Source: DAIPKP01 sp964539095 | Lineage (GTDB): Bacteria > Synergistota > Synergistia > Synergistales > Aminiphilaceae | Assembly (NCBI GenBank): GCA_964539095.1 | Contig: CAZIFL010000002.1 | Location: forward strand, 124,001-188,000 | Length of the DNA: 64,000 bases | Direction of reading: 5' to 3' | Shown here: positions 49,234 through 57,148 of the stretch, in pieces | Layout of the letters: each line of letters begins with the position of its first letter | Position numbering within the stretch: the stretch's first letter is position 1 | Program-made: the position numbers and the translations under genes | Notes under the pieces: model-generated | Told to the model about the DNA's origin: nothing | Database searches by the model: none | Seen by the model: the letters and a program-made list of their open reading frames with translations, nothing else

Positions 49234-50351
49234 GGCGCTATCTCCTTCTTGCCAACGGCCCCGGAGAGGTCTGGGGGTGGGCCCGGCCTCTGCTGCAGGA
49301 GATTCTGCGGCGGGGAGATCTTCCGGAACTCTGCCTTCTCCCCTGCCAGTACGCTTCGGGACGGGAGAAAGAGGCGGTGGAGGCTTGCTTTGCGCTGAAG
49401 GTCTATCCTCTCTCAATACGAAAACTTCTCCTGGAGCCCAGAAAAGGCCACTATGCGGGGATAATACAGCTGGGGGGAGATCTTCTCTTCGGGCGTTACC
49501 TCGCCTGGAGATACTGTTGTCCCTTGGCAACCTACACTTACGGCTGGAAGAAGGGGCTTCGAAGCTGCTCCCTGGTGGCCACCGCCTTTGGGATGATGCA
49601 GGGCCGTCTGCAAGAGCGGGGGTGCTCCGCTTTTGTGACCGGGGATCTCGTGGCGAGTGCTCTTTTGGAGGATCCTCATGATTTTTCCTGGAACGCTCCG
49701 GAGGGGCGAAGGGTAGTCTTCTTTCCCGGAAGCCGGAAAATCATCAGGGAGGCGGCGCTTCTCTACGCTCGGGATTTTCGCCTCTCTCTTCTGGAAGAGT
49801 TTCCGGATGTGGAGATTACAGCCCTGCTCTCTCCTTTCAGCGATCCCGAAGAGCTTCTTCTCTGGAAAGAAGCGGGATTCCGTGCGGTTTCGAACGATAC
49901 CGGAGGGGTTCTGGCGGGGGCGGATCTCGCTCTCACCCAGCCTGGGACGAATACGCTGGAGCTACTGCATACGGGGACTCCCGGTATGGTGGCGGTACCG
50001 GATCGGTTCCTCTCCCTCATCCCTCTGCCGGGAATTCTGGGGGGGCTTGCTGCGATTCCCCTCCTGGGTCCTCAAATTCGGCGCTTGGGAATACAGTATC
50101 TCCGCTCTTCCCTCAAGGACTATCTCGCCTGGCCAAACCGTATCGGAGGGCGCGAGATTTTCCCCGAGCGGATAGGCCTCTGTCTCCCCGGGGATCTCGC
50201 GGGTGAGGTGGCGGAGCTTCTGGGGAATCCGGAACGCCTGGGAATGATGCGGCAGGAGCTTATGCGGCTTCGAGAAGAGAGCACAACGAACGAGGACCAT
50301 CGAAACGGAGCGGTGCGTTTTATGAACACCCTTGAGGAGATCCTGGAATGA
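49230..50351 (+). CDS. LpxB-like glycosyltransferase of unknown specificity
   Basis: A 373-residue protein with the LpxB-type fold. The N-terminus RRYLLLANGPGEVWGWARPL parallels the LpxB glycine loop, VVFFPGSRKIIREAALLYA the nucleotide-sugar loop, and LALTQPGTNTLELLHTGTPG the donor-site motif. It is clearly different from the true LpxB next door. Starts and stops overlap as ATGA on both sides (49230 and 50348), so it is made in step with LpxB and MsbA. It may add or modify a sugar on lipid A or its precursor; that is inference. Confidence 0.75.
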   Translation: MRRYLLLANGPGEVWGWARPLLQEILRRGDLPELCLLPCQYASGREKEAVEACFALKVYPLSIRKLLLEPRKGHYAGIIQLGGDLLFGRYLAWRYCCPLATYTYGWKKGLRSCSLVATAFGMMQGRLQERGCSAFVTGDLVASALLEDPHDFSWNAPEGRRVVFFPGSRKIIREAALLYARDFRLSLLEEFPDVEITALLSPFSDPEELLLWKEAGFRAVSNDTGGVLAGADLALTQPGTNTLELLHTGTPGMVAVPDRFLSLIPLPGILGGLAAIPLLGPQIRRLGIQYLRSSLKDYLAWPNRIGGREIFPERIGLCLPGDLAGEVAELLGNPERLGMMRQELMRLREESTTNEDHRNGAVRFMNTLEEILE

Positions 50352-52096
50352 AACGGTATATGCCCGGAGTCTATCTTCGCCTTCTTGCCTATGCGGTACC
50401 CTACCGCAAGAGGGCCTTATGGGCCTTTTTCTGCATGGTGGGGGCTGCTCTTTTTGGGGTGGTGCCTCCCTGGCTCATGAAGAACGTGGTGGATGACGTG
50501 CTCATCGGCAAGCGTTTGGGGGTGCTCAACGTTCTTGCGGTGGGGCTTGTCTTTCTCTATACGGGGAAGGCTCTCTTTTCCTACGGCCAGCGCTATCTCA
50601 TGACCTGGGTGGGGCAACGGGTTATTTTGGATCTTCGGGTGCGTCTCTACGATCATATGCAGCATATGCCCCTCTCCTTCATCTCGGGAAACCGGGTGGG
50701 GGAGTTGCTCTCCCGGATTACCAACGATGTGACGGTGCTTCAGGATGTGGTTACCTCGGTGGTGGTGGATCTTGTAGTGCAGGGAGTGACCTTCGTGGGG
50801 ATGCTGGGGTTTCTCCTGTACATCAACTGGAAACTCACGCTGGTGGCCTTCGCCATTCTCCCCCTGGCGGCCCTGGTGATTGATCGAACCTCCAAGAAAA
50901 TGCGCGGGGTGGGGCATCATATTCAAGAGCAACTCGCCCGGGTTTCGGGAATTGCCCAGGAGGCCCTCTCCTCTCTGCGGATTGTGCACTCCTTTGCCAC
51001 GGAAGAGCAGGAGCTGGAGCGCTTTCGCGATCAAAATGTCCTTAATTTCAAGGCCCTCATGCACGGCACCCAGATCTTCGCCGCTCTGGAGGGGGTGGTG
51101 GAGGTTATTCTCGTGGGAGCCCTGGCCTTCATCCTCTGGATAGGAGGGCGGAAGGTTATTGCGGGAGAGATCACCCCGGGGGAACTTATAGCCTTTCTGG
51201 GGTATCTCGGCTTTCTCGTGCAACCTATCCGGGTCTGCAGCCGGGCCATCAGTCGCATTCAGCAGGGGCTTGCCTCGGCGGACCGAATCTTCTCTCTTCT
51301 GGATACCCCTCTTTCTATCGCATCCCCTCCCTCTCCGGTTTATCCGGGAGATTTCCGGGGGGAAGTTGCTTTTGAAAAAGTCCATTTCTCATACGAGGAG
51401 GGGCAGGAAATCCTTCGGGGAATCTCCTGTACCGTTGCTCCCGGAGAGACCGTGGCTATCGTGGGGAACACCGGGGCAGGAAAGTCTACCCTGGTAGATC
51501 TCATCCCTCGATTTTACGATCCCCAGCAGGGGCGGGTTCTGGTGGACGGCATGGATCTCCGCACTCTCCATCTTCCCTCTCTGCGAAGGCAGATCGGCAT
51601 TGTCCCCCAGGATCCTGTGCTTCTCCGAGGGACCATCGGAAGCAATATCGCCTACGGCTATCCCGGGGCCTCGGAGGAGGATATTCAGCATGCCGCAGAG
51701 CTTGCAGGAATTCACGACTTTGTGGCTTCCCTTCCACGGGGGTACCAGACCCCCGTGGGGGAGCGGGGGGTTACCCTCAGCGGAGGGCAGCGTCAGCGGG
51801 TGGCGATTGCCCGGGCTGTTATACGGAACCCGCGGATTCTCATTCTCGACGAAGCTACCTCCTCTCTGGATGCGGAGGTGGAGCTTCATATTCAGGAGGC
51901 CATGCAGAAAGCCATGAGAGGACGTACCTCTTTCGTTATCGCCCATCGACTCTCCACGGTGCGGAAGGCGGATCGGATTCTGGTACTCTCCGGAGGGATT
52001 ATCATCGAAGAGGGAACCCATGAGGAGCTTCTTGCCAGGCACGAGGGGGCCTATGCGCACCTCTATACCCTCCAGTTTGGAAAGGCTCATGCGTAA
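50348..52096 (+). CDS. msbA: Lipid A flippase MsbA-type ABC transporter
   Basis: A 582-residue half-transporter, the same length as E. coli MsbA. Six membrane helices (about 15-310) precede the ATPase with Walker A GNTGAGKST (about 373), signature LSGGQRQR, Walker B ILILDEATSSLD and the switch His in VIAHRLST. It flips core lipid A across the inner membrane. It overlaps the LpxB-like gene by four bases and lpxK by eight, and the lpxB/lpxK context supports MsbA over other exporters. Confidence 0.9.
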   Translation: MKRYMPGVYLRLLAYAVPYRKRALWAFFCMVGAALFGVVPPWLMKNVVDDVLIGKRLGVLNVLAVGLVFLYTGKALFSYGQRYLMTWVGQRVILDLRVRLYDHMQHMPLSFISGNRVGELLSRITNDVTVLQDVVTSVVVDLVVQGVTFVGMLGFLLYINWKLTLVAFAILPLAALVIDRTSKKMRGVGHHIQEQLARVSGIAQEALSSLRIVHSFATEEQELERFRDQNVLNFKALMHGTQIFAALEGVVEVILVGALAFILWIGGRKVIAGEITPGELIAFLGYLGFLVQPIRVCSRAISRIQQGLASADRIFSLLDTPLSIASPPSPVYPGDFRGEVAFEKVHFSYEEGQEILRGISCTVAPGETVAIVGNTGAGKSTLVDLIPRFYDPQQGRVLVDGMDLRTLHLPSLRRQIGIVPQDPVLLRGTIGSNIAYGYPGASEEDIQHAAELAGIHDFVASLPRGYQTPVGERGVTLSGGQRQRVAIARAVIRNPRILILDEATSSLDAEVELHIQEAMQKAMRGRTSFVIAHRLSTVRKADRILVLSGGIIIEEGTHEELLARHEGAYAHLYTLQFGKAHA

Positions 52097-54473
52097 CCGT
52101 CTTGTCTTCGGCTATCTCAAGTACATTCGAGGGCATGCTCCCCGCTCTCTCTGGAGCCTTCTCGCTCCTCTGGGGTACGTGGGGCGTCTCTGCTCCCGCA
52201 TACGGAACGTCGCCTACGATCGAGGGCTTGGAGGAATCAAGGAGCCCCCCCTGCCAGTGATCAGTGTGGGAAATCTCTCCCTGGGGGGGACCAACAAAAC
52301 TCCCTTCGTGGCCATGGTGGCCCGGAAACTCCTGGCTGCGGGGCTTTCGCCGGGTATCGTCAGCCGGGGGTACGGCGGTGCGGTGCGGGATACCCAGATG
52401 CTTCGGGATGGTCAGGGGGAGCGGGATCTTGTGGGGGATGAACCCCTTCTTCTCTCCTCCTCCCTTCGGGGGGTTCCCGTGGCGCTCTCTCCCAATCGTT
52501 ACGATGGAGTAGAGGCCCTTGTACAGGAAGGATGTTCGGTGGTGGTGGCGGATGATGCCTTTCAGCACCGTCGGATGGGGCGGGATGTGGATATCCTTCT
52601 CATTGATGCCACCTGTCCTTTCGGCAACGAGCGGCACTTTCCCGGGGGGCTCCTCCGGGAGGGGCTTGAGGGGATAGCCCGGGCCCATCTTGTGGTGATC
52701 ACCAAATCCGACCAGGTCCCTCGGGAGGAGCGCCATCGCCTTAGGGAGCGTATAGCCCGCTATATTGCGAAGGAGAAAATCTTTCTCTCCCGCCTGGTCC
52801 TCTCGGGGTGGTACCGATTTTTTCAGGGGGAGTTGATCCCGGTGGCAGAGTTTTCTGGACCTGCAGGGGCGACTCATGAATCGCCCCTGCAAGGGTTTCT
52901 CGCCTTTTCCGCCATCGGCAACCCCGAGAGCTTTCGCCGTCTTCTGGAAGATCAGGGGGTACACCTGCGGGGGGAGATCCCCTTTCGGGATCACCATCGC
53001 TTTTCCTTTTCGGATCTCGCCTTTCTGGAAGAACAGGCCCGGACGCTGGGTGCGGCAGGGCTGATCTGTACCGAGAAGGATATATGGAACCTTCCGAAAG
53101 AATATGTAGGGGCGATTCCAGAATCGCCCCTACGGATTGGTGAATCGCCCCTACCTCTCTACGTTCCTCGGGTCTGCACATGGCTGGAGGAAGAGGGGCG
53201 ATTCTGGAATCTTCTGGCGGAACTACTGCGTCCTCGGCTTGTGGTGGCCTCCAACGGCTACGGAGAGGATGCTGTGGGGGCAACCCTGGCCCGGACACTG
53301 CGGGAGCGTTTTCCCTCGGCGGAGGTGGGGGCTTTTGCTCTCGTGGGAACCGGAGCGGCCTACCGGCAGGAGAACATCCCCGTCTATTCTCCCCCGGCGG
53401 AGAGCCCCAGCGGAGGAATCGTGAAGTACAGCCTCCGGACACTTTTTCAGGAGATCCGCGGAGGACTTCTGGGGAACATCCGGAGCCAGCTTACTTTCTG
53501 GGAGCCCTTGAGGGGGAGGATCCGCACGGTGCTCTGTGTGGGAGATGTCTATCTTCTCCTGCACACCCTGGGAGGGCAGGGGCAGCTTCCGGTGCTCCTC
53601 GCTACCGCCAAGAGCGTTCGCCTAGGAGGGCATTGGCGGGTGGAGCGTTTTCTTTTGCGGCTTCTCTGCCGCCTTGTATGGACCCGTGATGGAGAGACCG
53701 CCCGAGAGCTTGCCGTTTCCGGAGTAGAAGCCCGCTTTGAGGGGAATCCTATTATGGATATAGCCTCTCCTCCCGAGGGGGAGGAAAAACCTTCTCTCTG
53801 GGATAATGAAGGAGGTCCAAGGGTGCTCCTTCTTCCGGGGAGCCGTCTTCGAGCCTACGAAGATCTTCGGCTTCTTCTGCAGACCCTGGAGATCCTTTAT
53901 CGAAAGATCCCCTCTCTCTGTTGCCGTCTCGTAGTAGCTCCCACGCTGAAAAGTGAGGAACTCTCCCGGATAGTTCAGGAAGAGGGGTGGTCTGAAGTAG
54001 GGGCGATTCATGAATCGCCCCTACTCTGGACACATCCTGGGGGGTGCCGCATCTCCCTCCATGGGGGATCTCTCGTGGCGGGGGCTCTTGGGGCGGATCT
54101 TCTTATAGGCCTCGGGGGAACCGCCAATCAGGTCTGTGCGGGGCTCGGCATTCCGGTGCTCTCCATATCTGAAAAGGGAAAGCTGGTGCAGAAGAAGCTT
54201 CTCGGGGATGCGGAGATGCTGGTGCCTCGGGATCCCGAAAGTCTTGCCGAAAAGGCCTCAAGCCTTCTCGAAGATCCTGAGGAACGTGCCCGGATGGGTC
54301 GGGCGGGGCGGGAGGCCATGGGGCCTTCGGGGAGTCTGGAAAGAATCGCCGCCACCCTGGATGCCCGATTCGGCTGGGGGAACCGCTGTGCGGTGTATGA
54401 TGTCTTTCGAACGTGTTGCGGATATCAAGATCCGCTGAAGGAGGAAGAAGAAGCATGTCCATTCTTGCAGTGA
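52089..54473 (+). CDS. lpxK: Tetraacyldisaccharide 4'-kinase LpxK fused to an LpxB-related glycosyltransferase domain
   Basis: A 794-residue fusion. Residues about 1-375 are LpxK (E. coli 328), with the P-loop in VISVGNLSLGGTNKTPF, VADDAFQHRRM and LVVITKSDQV. Residues about 378-780 resemble lipid-A-disaccharide synthase-related proteins: SNGYGEDAVGATLARTL, LLPGSRLRAYED, and a C-terminal GLGGTANQVCAGLGIPV. No stop or frame break separates them. Three full and two partial copies of the dispersed palindrome lie in frame inside the gene, adding peptides such as GATHESPLQ (about 258-266), VGAIPESPL (about 340-348) and VGAIHESPL (about 637-645). ATG 52089 overlaps msbA. Kinase activity is likely; the second activity is unknown. 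Confidence 0.85.
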   Translation: MRNRLVFGYLKYIRGHAPRSLWSLLAPLGYVGRLCSRIRNVAYDRGLGGIKEPPLPVISVGNLSLGGTNKTPFVAMVARKLLAAGLSPGIVSRGYGGAVRDTQMLRDGQGERDLVGDEPLLLSSSLRGVPVALSPNRYDGVEALVQEGCSVVVADDAFQHRRMGRDVDILLIDATCPFGNERHFPGGLLREGLEGIARAHLVVITKSDQVPREERHRLRERIARYIAKEKIFLSRLVLSGWYRFFQGELIPVAEFSGPAGATHESPLQGFLAFSAIGNPESFRRLLEDQGVHLRGEIPFRDHHRFSFSDLAFLEEQARTLGAAGLICTEKDIWNLPKEYVGAIPESPLRIGESPLPLYVPRVCTWLEEEGRFWNLLAELLRPRLVVASNGYGEDAVGATLARTLRERFPSAEVGAFALVGTGAAYRQENIPVYSPPAESPSGGIVKYSLRTLFQEIRGGLLGNIRSQLTFWEPLRGRIRTVLCVGDVYLLLHTLGGQGQLPVLLATAKSVRLGGHWRVERFLLRLLCRLVWTRDGETARELAVSGVEARFEGNPIMDIASPPEGEEKPSLWDNEGGPRVLLLPGSRLRAYEDLRLLLQTLEILYRKIPSLCCRLVVAPTLKSEELSRIVQEEGWSEVGAIHESPLLWTHPGGCRISLHGGSLVAGALGADLLIGLGGTANQVCAGLGIPVLSISEKGKLVQKKLLGDAEMLVPRDPESLAEKASSLLEDPEERARMGRAGREAMGPSGSLERIAATLDARFGWGNRCAVYDVFRTCCGYQDPLKEEEEACPFLQ
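52862..52891. repeat. Dispersed palindrome, copy 3 (in lpxK)
   Basis: A 30-base palindrome with a single mismatch, half-site TGCAGGGGCGACTCA. It is read in frame as GATHESPLQ, in a loop of the kinase domain. Confidence 0.85.
53106..53154. repeat. Dispersed palindrome, copy 4 plus a half copy (in lpxK)
   Basis: A 28-base element at 53106-53133 (half-site GTAGGGGCGATTCC with a CA centre change) is followed at 53139-53154 by a lone right half, TGAATCGCCCCTAC. Together they are read in frame as VGAIPESPLRIGESPLPLY. Confidence 0.85.
53194..53211. repeat. Dispersed palindrome, eroded fragment (in lpxK)
   Basis: AGGGGCGATTCTGGAATC is identical over 18 bases to the complement of copy 4 and then diverges. 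It looks like an older, partly decayed copy now read as GRFWN; coincidence is possible. Confidence 0.5.
53997..54024. repeat. Dispersed palindrome, copy 5 (in the glycosyltransferase half of lpxK)
   Basis: A perfect 28-base palindrome, half-site GTAGGGGCGATTCA, read in frame as VGAIHESPL. Confidence 0.9.
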
Positions 54474-55189
54474 TCCCCGCTCGGTATGCCAGCACCCGTC
54501 TTCCGGGAAAGCCTCTGGTTCCTCTGGGGGGCGTTCCCCTGGTACTCCGGGTTCTTGAGGGGCTCCGGAAGTGCCGGGTAGATCGTATCGTGGTGGCCAC
54601 GGATCATGAAATTATTCAGGAAGTGGTGCAGAAGGCGGGAGGGGAGGTCATGATGACCCCGAAGGATCTCGCCAGCGGGGGGGATCGAGTTGCCTGGGTG
54701 GCTCGGGAGATCCCCGAAGCTTCGGTGGTGCTCAACGTGCAGGTGGATGACCCCTTTGTGGGGCCCGACATGATTGACCCCCTTGTGGCAAAGCTCAAGG
54801 AGGAGAGCGACCTCCCCCTGGCTCTTCTGGCTAAAAAGATCGACAATCCTCGGGAGATTGAGGACCCGAACGTCGTCAAGATGGTTTTCGATGCCCGGAT
54901 GCGGGCTCTCTACTTTAGCCGCTCCCCCATCCCCTATCCAAGGAACGCCGAGGGGGCCCTCTGGTACAAGCATATTGGCCCTTACGCCTATCGGCGGGAT
55001 TTCCTGCTTCGCTTCGCCTCCTGGGAGCCCACCCCTCTGGAGCGTACCGAAAGTCTGGAGATGCTTCGGATTCTCGAAAAGGGATATCCCATTGGGGTGG
55101 TTCCGGTGGAACGGGATACTCTGGAGATCGATACCCCTGAGGATGTGACGCGCTGTGAGGCGTATCTGTTGCGTAGGGGCGATTCATGA
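54455..55189 (+). CDS. kdsB: 3-deoxy-manno-octulosonate cytidylyltransferase KdsB
   Basis: A 244-residue CMP-Kdo synthetase (E. coli 248). VIPARYASTRLPGKPL binds CTP near the N-terminus; VVATDHEII, VLNVQVDDPF and HIGPYAYRRDFL follow. ATG 54455 lies 10 bases after GAAGGAGG and inside the end of lpxK. The C-terminal RRGDS and stop come from palindrome copy 6, as in lpxC. Confidence 0.94.
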   Translation: MSILAVIPARYASTRLPGKPLVPLGGVPLVLRVLEGLRKCRVDRIVVATDHEIIQEVVQKAGGEVMMTPKDLASGGDRVAWVAREIPEASVVLNVQVDDPFVGPDMIDPLVAKLKEESDLPLALLAKKIDNPREIEDPNVVKMVFDARMRALYFSRSPIPYPRNAEGALWYKHIGPYAYRRDFLLRFASWEPTPLERTESLEMLRILEKGYPIGVVPVERDTLEIDTPEDVTRCEAYLLRRGDS

Positions 55190-55228
55190 ATCGCCCTTGC
55201 GGATTTACGAATTGCCCCTGGGGGTCTA
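55173..55228. repeat. Dispersed palindrome, copy 6, with a decayed second copy
   Basis: GGGCGATTCATGAATCGCCC occupies 55177-55196 and includes the kdsB stop codon. The next 30 bases (to about 55228) contain GAATTGCCCCT, apparently a degenerate neighbouring copy. The remaining gap before kdsA is 36 bases and holds only its ribosome site. Confidence 0.8.
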
Positions 55229-55264
55229 CTAACCACTGGTATTTGAAGGAAGGAAGAGATATCC

Positions 55265-56134
55265 ATGCAACCTCTACGTCCTATAACATTAGATGATAGT
55301 GATATCACCATAGGCGCAGGAAAACTTGCCCTTTTTGGAGGTCCCTGCGTCCTCGAAAGTCTGGAGGGGGCTCTCAAGATCGGGGAGGAGCTGCAGAAAA
55401 TCTGTGCCTCCCTGGGAGTAAGCTATGTTTTCAAAGCCTCCTTCGATAAGGCAAACCGCACCTCCCTCTCCAGTTACCGAGGTCCCGGCCTGGAAGAGGG
55501 GCTTGAATGGCTGGCGCATATCCGGGATACCCTCAAGGTGCCGGTGCTTACGGATATTCACGAGCCCTGGCAGGCGGAGAAGGTGGCGGAGGTGGCATCC
55601 ATTCTGCAGATTCCCGCCTTTCTCTGCCGTCAGACGGATCTGCTTGTGGCTGCGGCCCAAACGGGGCGGCCGGTGAACGTTAAAAAAGCCCAGTTTCTGG
55701 ATCCCCGGAACATGGCCCCGGTGGTGCAGAAGCTTCGGGATTCCGGAGCCTCCCGGATTATGCTCTGCGAGCGGGGAACCAGCTTCGGCTACGGCCAGCT
55801 GGTGGTGGATTTCCGCAGTTTTCCCCTCATGCGCTCCCTGGGATGTCCTGTGGTCTTCGACGCTACCCACAGCGTGCAGATGCCCGGGGGCAGGGGCGAT
55901 ACCAGCGGAGGAGATCGGCGGTTTGTCCCCGCTCTCGCTCGGGCGGCGGCCTCGGTGGGGATGGATGCCCTCTTTGCGGAGATCCATCCGGAGCCCGAAA
56001 AGGCTCTGAGCGACGGCCCCAACATGATCCCGCTGCAACATGCCCGGGCCTTTCTGGAAGATATTTTGGCGTTGCACCACCTCGCTTGGAACCGGGGCTT
56101 CGCATCCCTTGATTTTTTTGAGGGTTCCCGGTAA
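55265..56134 (+). CDS. kdsA: 3-deoxy-8-phosphooctulonate synthase KdsA
   Basis: A 289-residue aldolase-type synthase joining PEP and arabinose 5-phosphate. FGGPCVLES carries C28 at the position of the metal-ligand Cys of the metal-dependent class (Asn in E. coli KdsA), so this enzyme should need a divalent metal. KASFDKANRTS, TDIHEPWQ and FDATHSVQMPGG are also conserved. ATG 55265 follows a GAAGGAAG-type site. The stop overlaps the kdsD start (TAATG). Confidence 0.94.
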   Translation: MQPLRPITLDDSDITIGAGKLALFGGPCVLESLEGALKIGEELQKICASLGVSYVFKASFDKANRTSLSSYRGPGLEEGLEWLAHIRDTLKVPVLTDIHEPWQAEKVAEVASILQIPAFLCRQTDLLVAAAQTGRPVNVKKAQFLDPRNMAPVVQKLRDSGASRIMLCERGTSFGYGQLVVDFRSFPLMRSLGCPVVFDATHSVQMPGGRGDTSGGDRRFVPALARAAASVGMDALFAEIHPEPEKALSDGPNMIPLQHARAFLEDILALHHLAWNRGFASLDFFEGSR

Positions 56135-57141
56135 TGGACAGGCTTCCTCACGAGCGAGAGGGAAACCAACGCACCCTAGAGGAGCTTCTGGAGGTGGGGC
56201 GGAGAGTTCTTCGGGCGGAAGCGGAGGCCCTTTTGGAGAGTGCGGCAAAACTTGATACCGCCATGGCGGAGGCCGCCAGAAGCATTCACTGTTGCAAGGG
56301 GCGTCTTGTGGTCTCCGGACTGGGGAAATCCGGTCTCATCGGCCGCAAAATTGCCGCCACCTTCGCCTCTCTGGGAACCCCCTCCTTCTTTCTGCACGCT
56401 TCCGAGGGAGCCCACGGGGATCTCGGCATGGTCTGCCGGGAGGATGTGGGGCTCTTTTTGAGTAACAGCGGGGAGACCCGGGAGGTGCTGGAGCTGCTCC
56501 CCTACTTTCGCCGTCTTGGAGCCACTATCATTGCCATGACGGGAAATCTCTCTTCCCGGCTCGCCAGGGAGGCGGATTTGGTGCTCTGTAGCCGGGTGGA
56601 GCGGGAGGCGGATCCTTTGGGGCTTGCCCCCACCAGCAGCACCACCCTGCAGCTCGCTCTGGGGGATGCTCTGGCAGGAATGGTAACGGAGATTCGAGGG
56701 CTCCGGCGGGAGGATTTTGCCCTCTTCCATCCCGGAGGAAGCCTGGGAAGGCGGCTCCTTCTTCGGGTGCATGACGTTATGGGGGGGGCGGATCGGCTTC
56801 CTCTGGTACGGGAGGGGGCGAGCGTGAAGGAGGCCCTCTTCTCCATCACCAGCAAGGGGTACGGGGCCACTCTGGTGGTGAACGATTCCGGAGAGCTTCG
56901 GGGGATCTTCACCGATGGGGATCTGCGCCGTCTTGTGGAGGATCGGGGGGCCGAAGCCTTTGCCCTCCCCGTGGAGAGCGTGATGACCCACTCTCCCCGG
57001 GTGATTGCTCCGGATCGCCTCGCGGCGGAGGCGGTGCTGCTCATGGAACAGCATGAGGTCTCCGTGCTGGTGGTGGCGAAGGAGAGCCGCCCCGTGGGGA
57101 TGGTGCATCTCCACGATCTTCTCAAGGCCGGGGTGGCCTGA
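56134..57141 (+). CDS. kdsD: Arabinose-5-phosphate isomerase KdsD
   Basis: A 335-residue isomerase (E. coli 328) that makes arabinose 5-phosphate from ribulose 5-phosphate for KdsA. The SIS domain (about 40-175) has SGLGKSGLIGRKIAATFASL, HASEGAHGDLG and SNSGET; two CBS domains (about 215-330) include GIFTDGDLRR. The gene overlaps kdsA by one base. Confidence 0.94.
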   Translation: MDRLPHEREGNQRTLEELLEVGRRVLRAEAEALLESAAKLDTAMAEAARSIHCCKGRLVVSGLGKSGLIGRKIAATFASLGTPSFFLHASEGAHGDLGMVCREDVGLFLSNSGETREVLELLPYFRRLGATIIAMTGNLSSRLAREADLVLCSRVEREADPLGLAPTSSTTLQLALGDALAGMVTEIRGLRREDFALFHPGGSLGRRLLLRVHDVMGGADRLPLVREGASVKEALFSITSKGYGATLVVNDSGELRGIFTDGDLRRLVEDRGAEAFALPVESVMTHSPRVIAPDRLAAEAVLLMEQHEVSVLVVAKESRPVGMVHLHDLLKAGVA

Positions 57142-57148
57142 GAACCCC

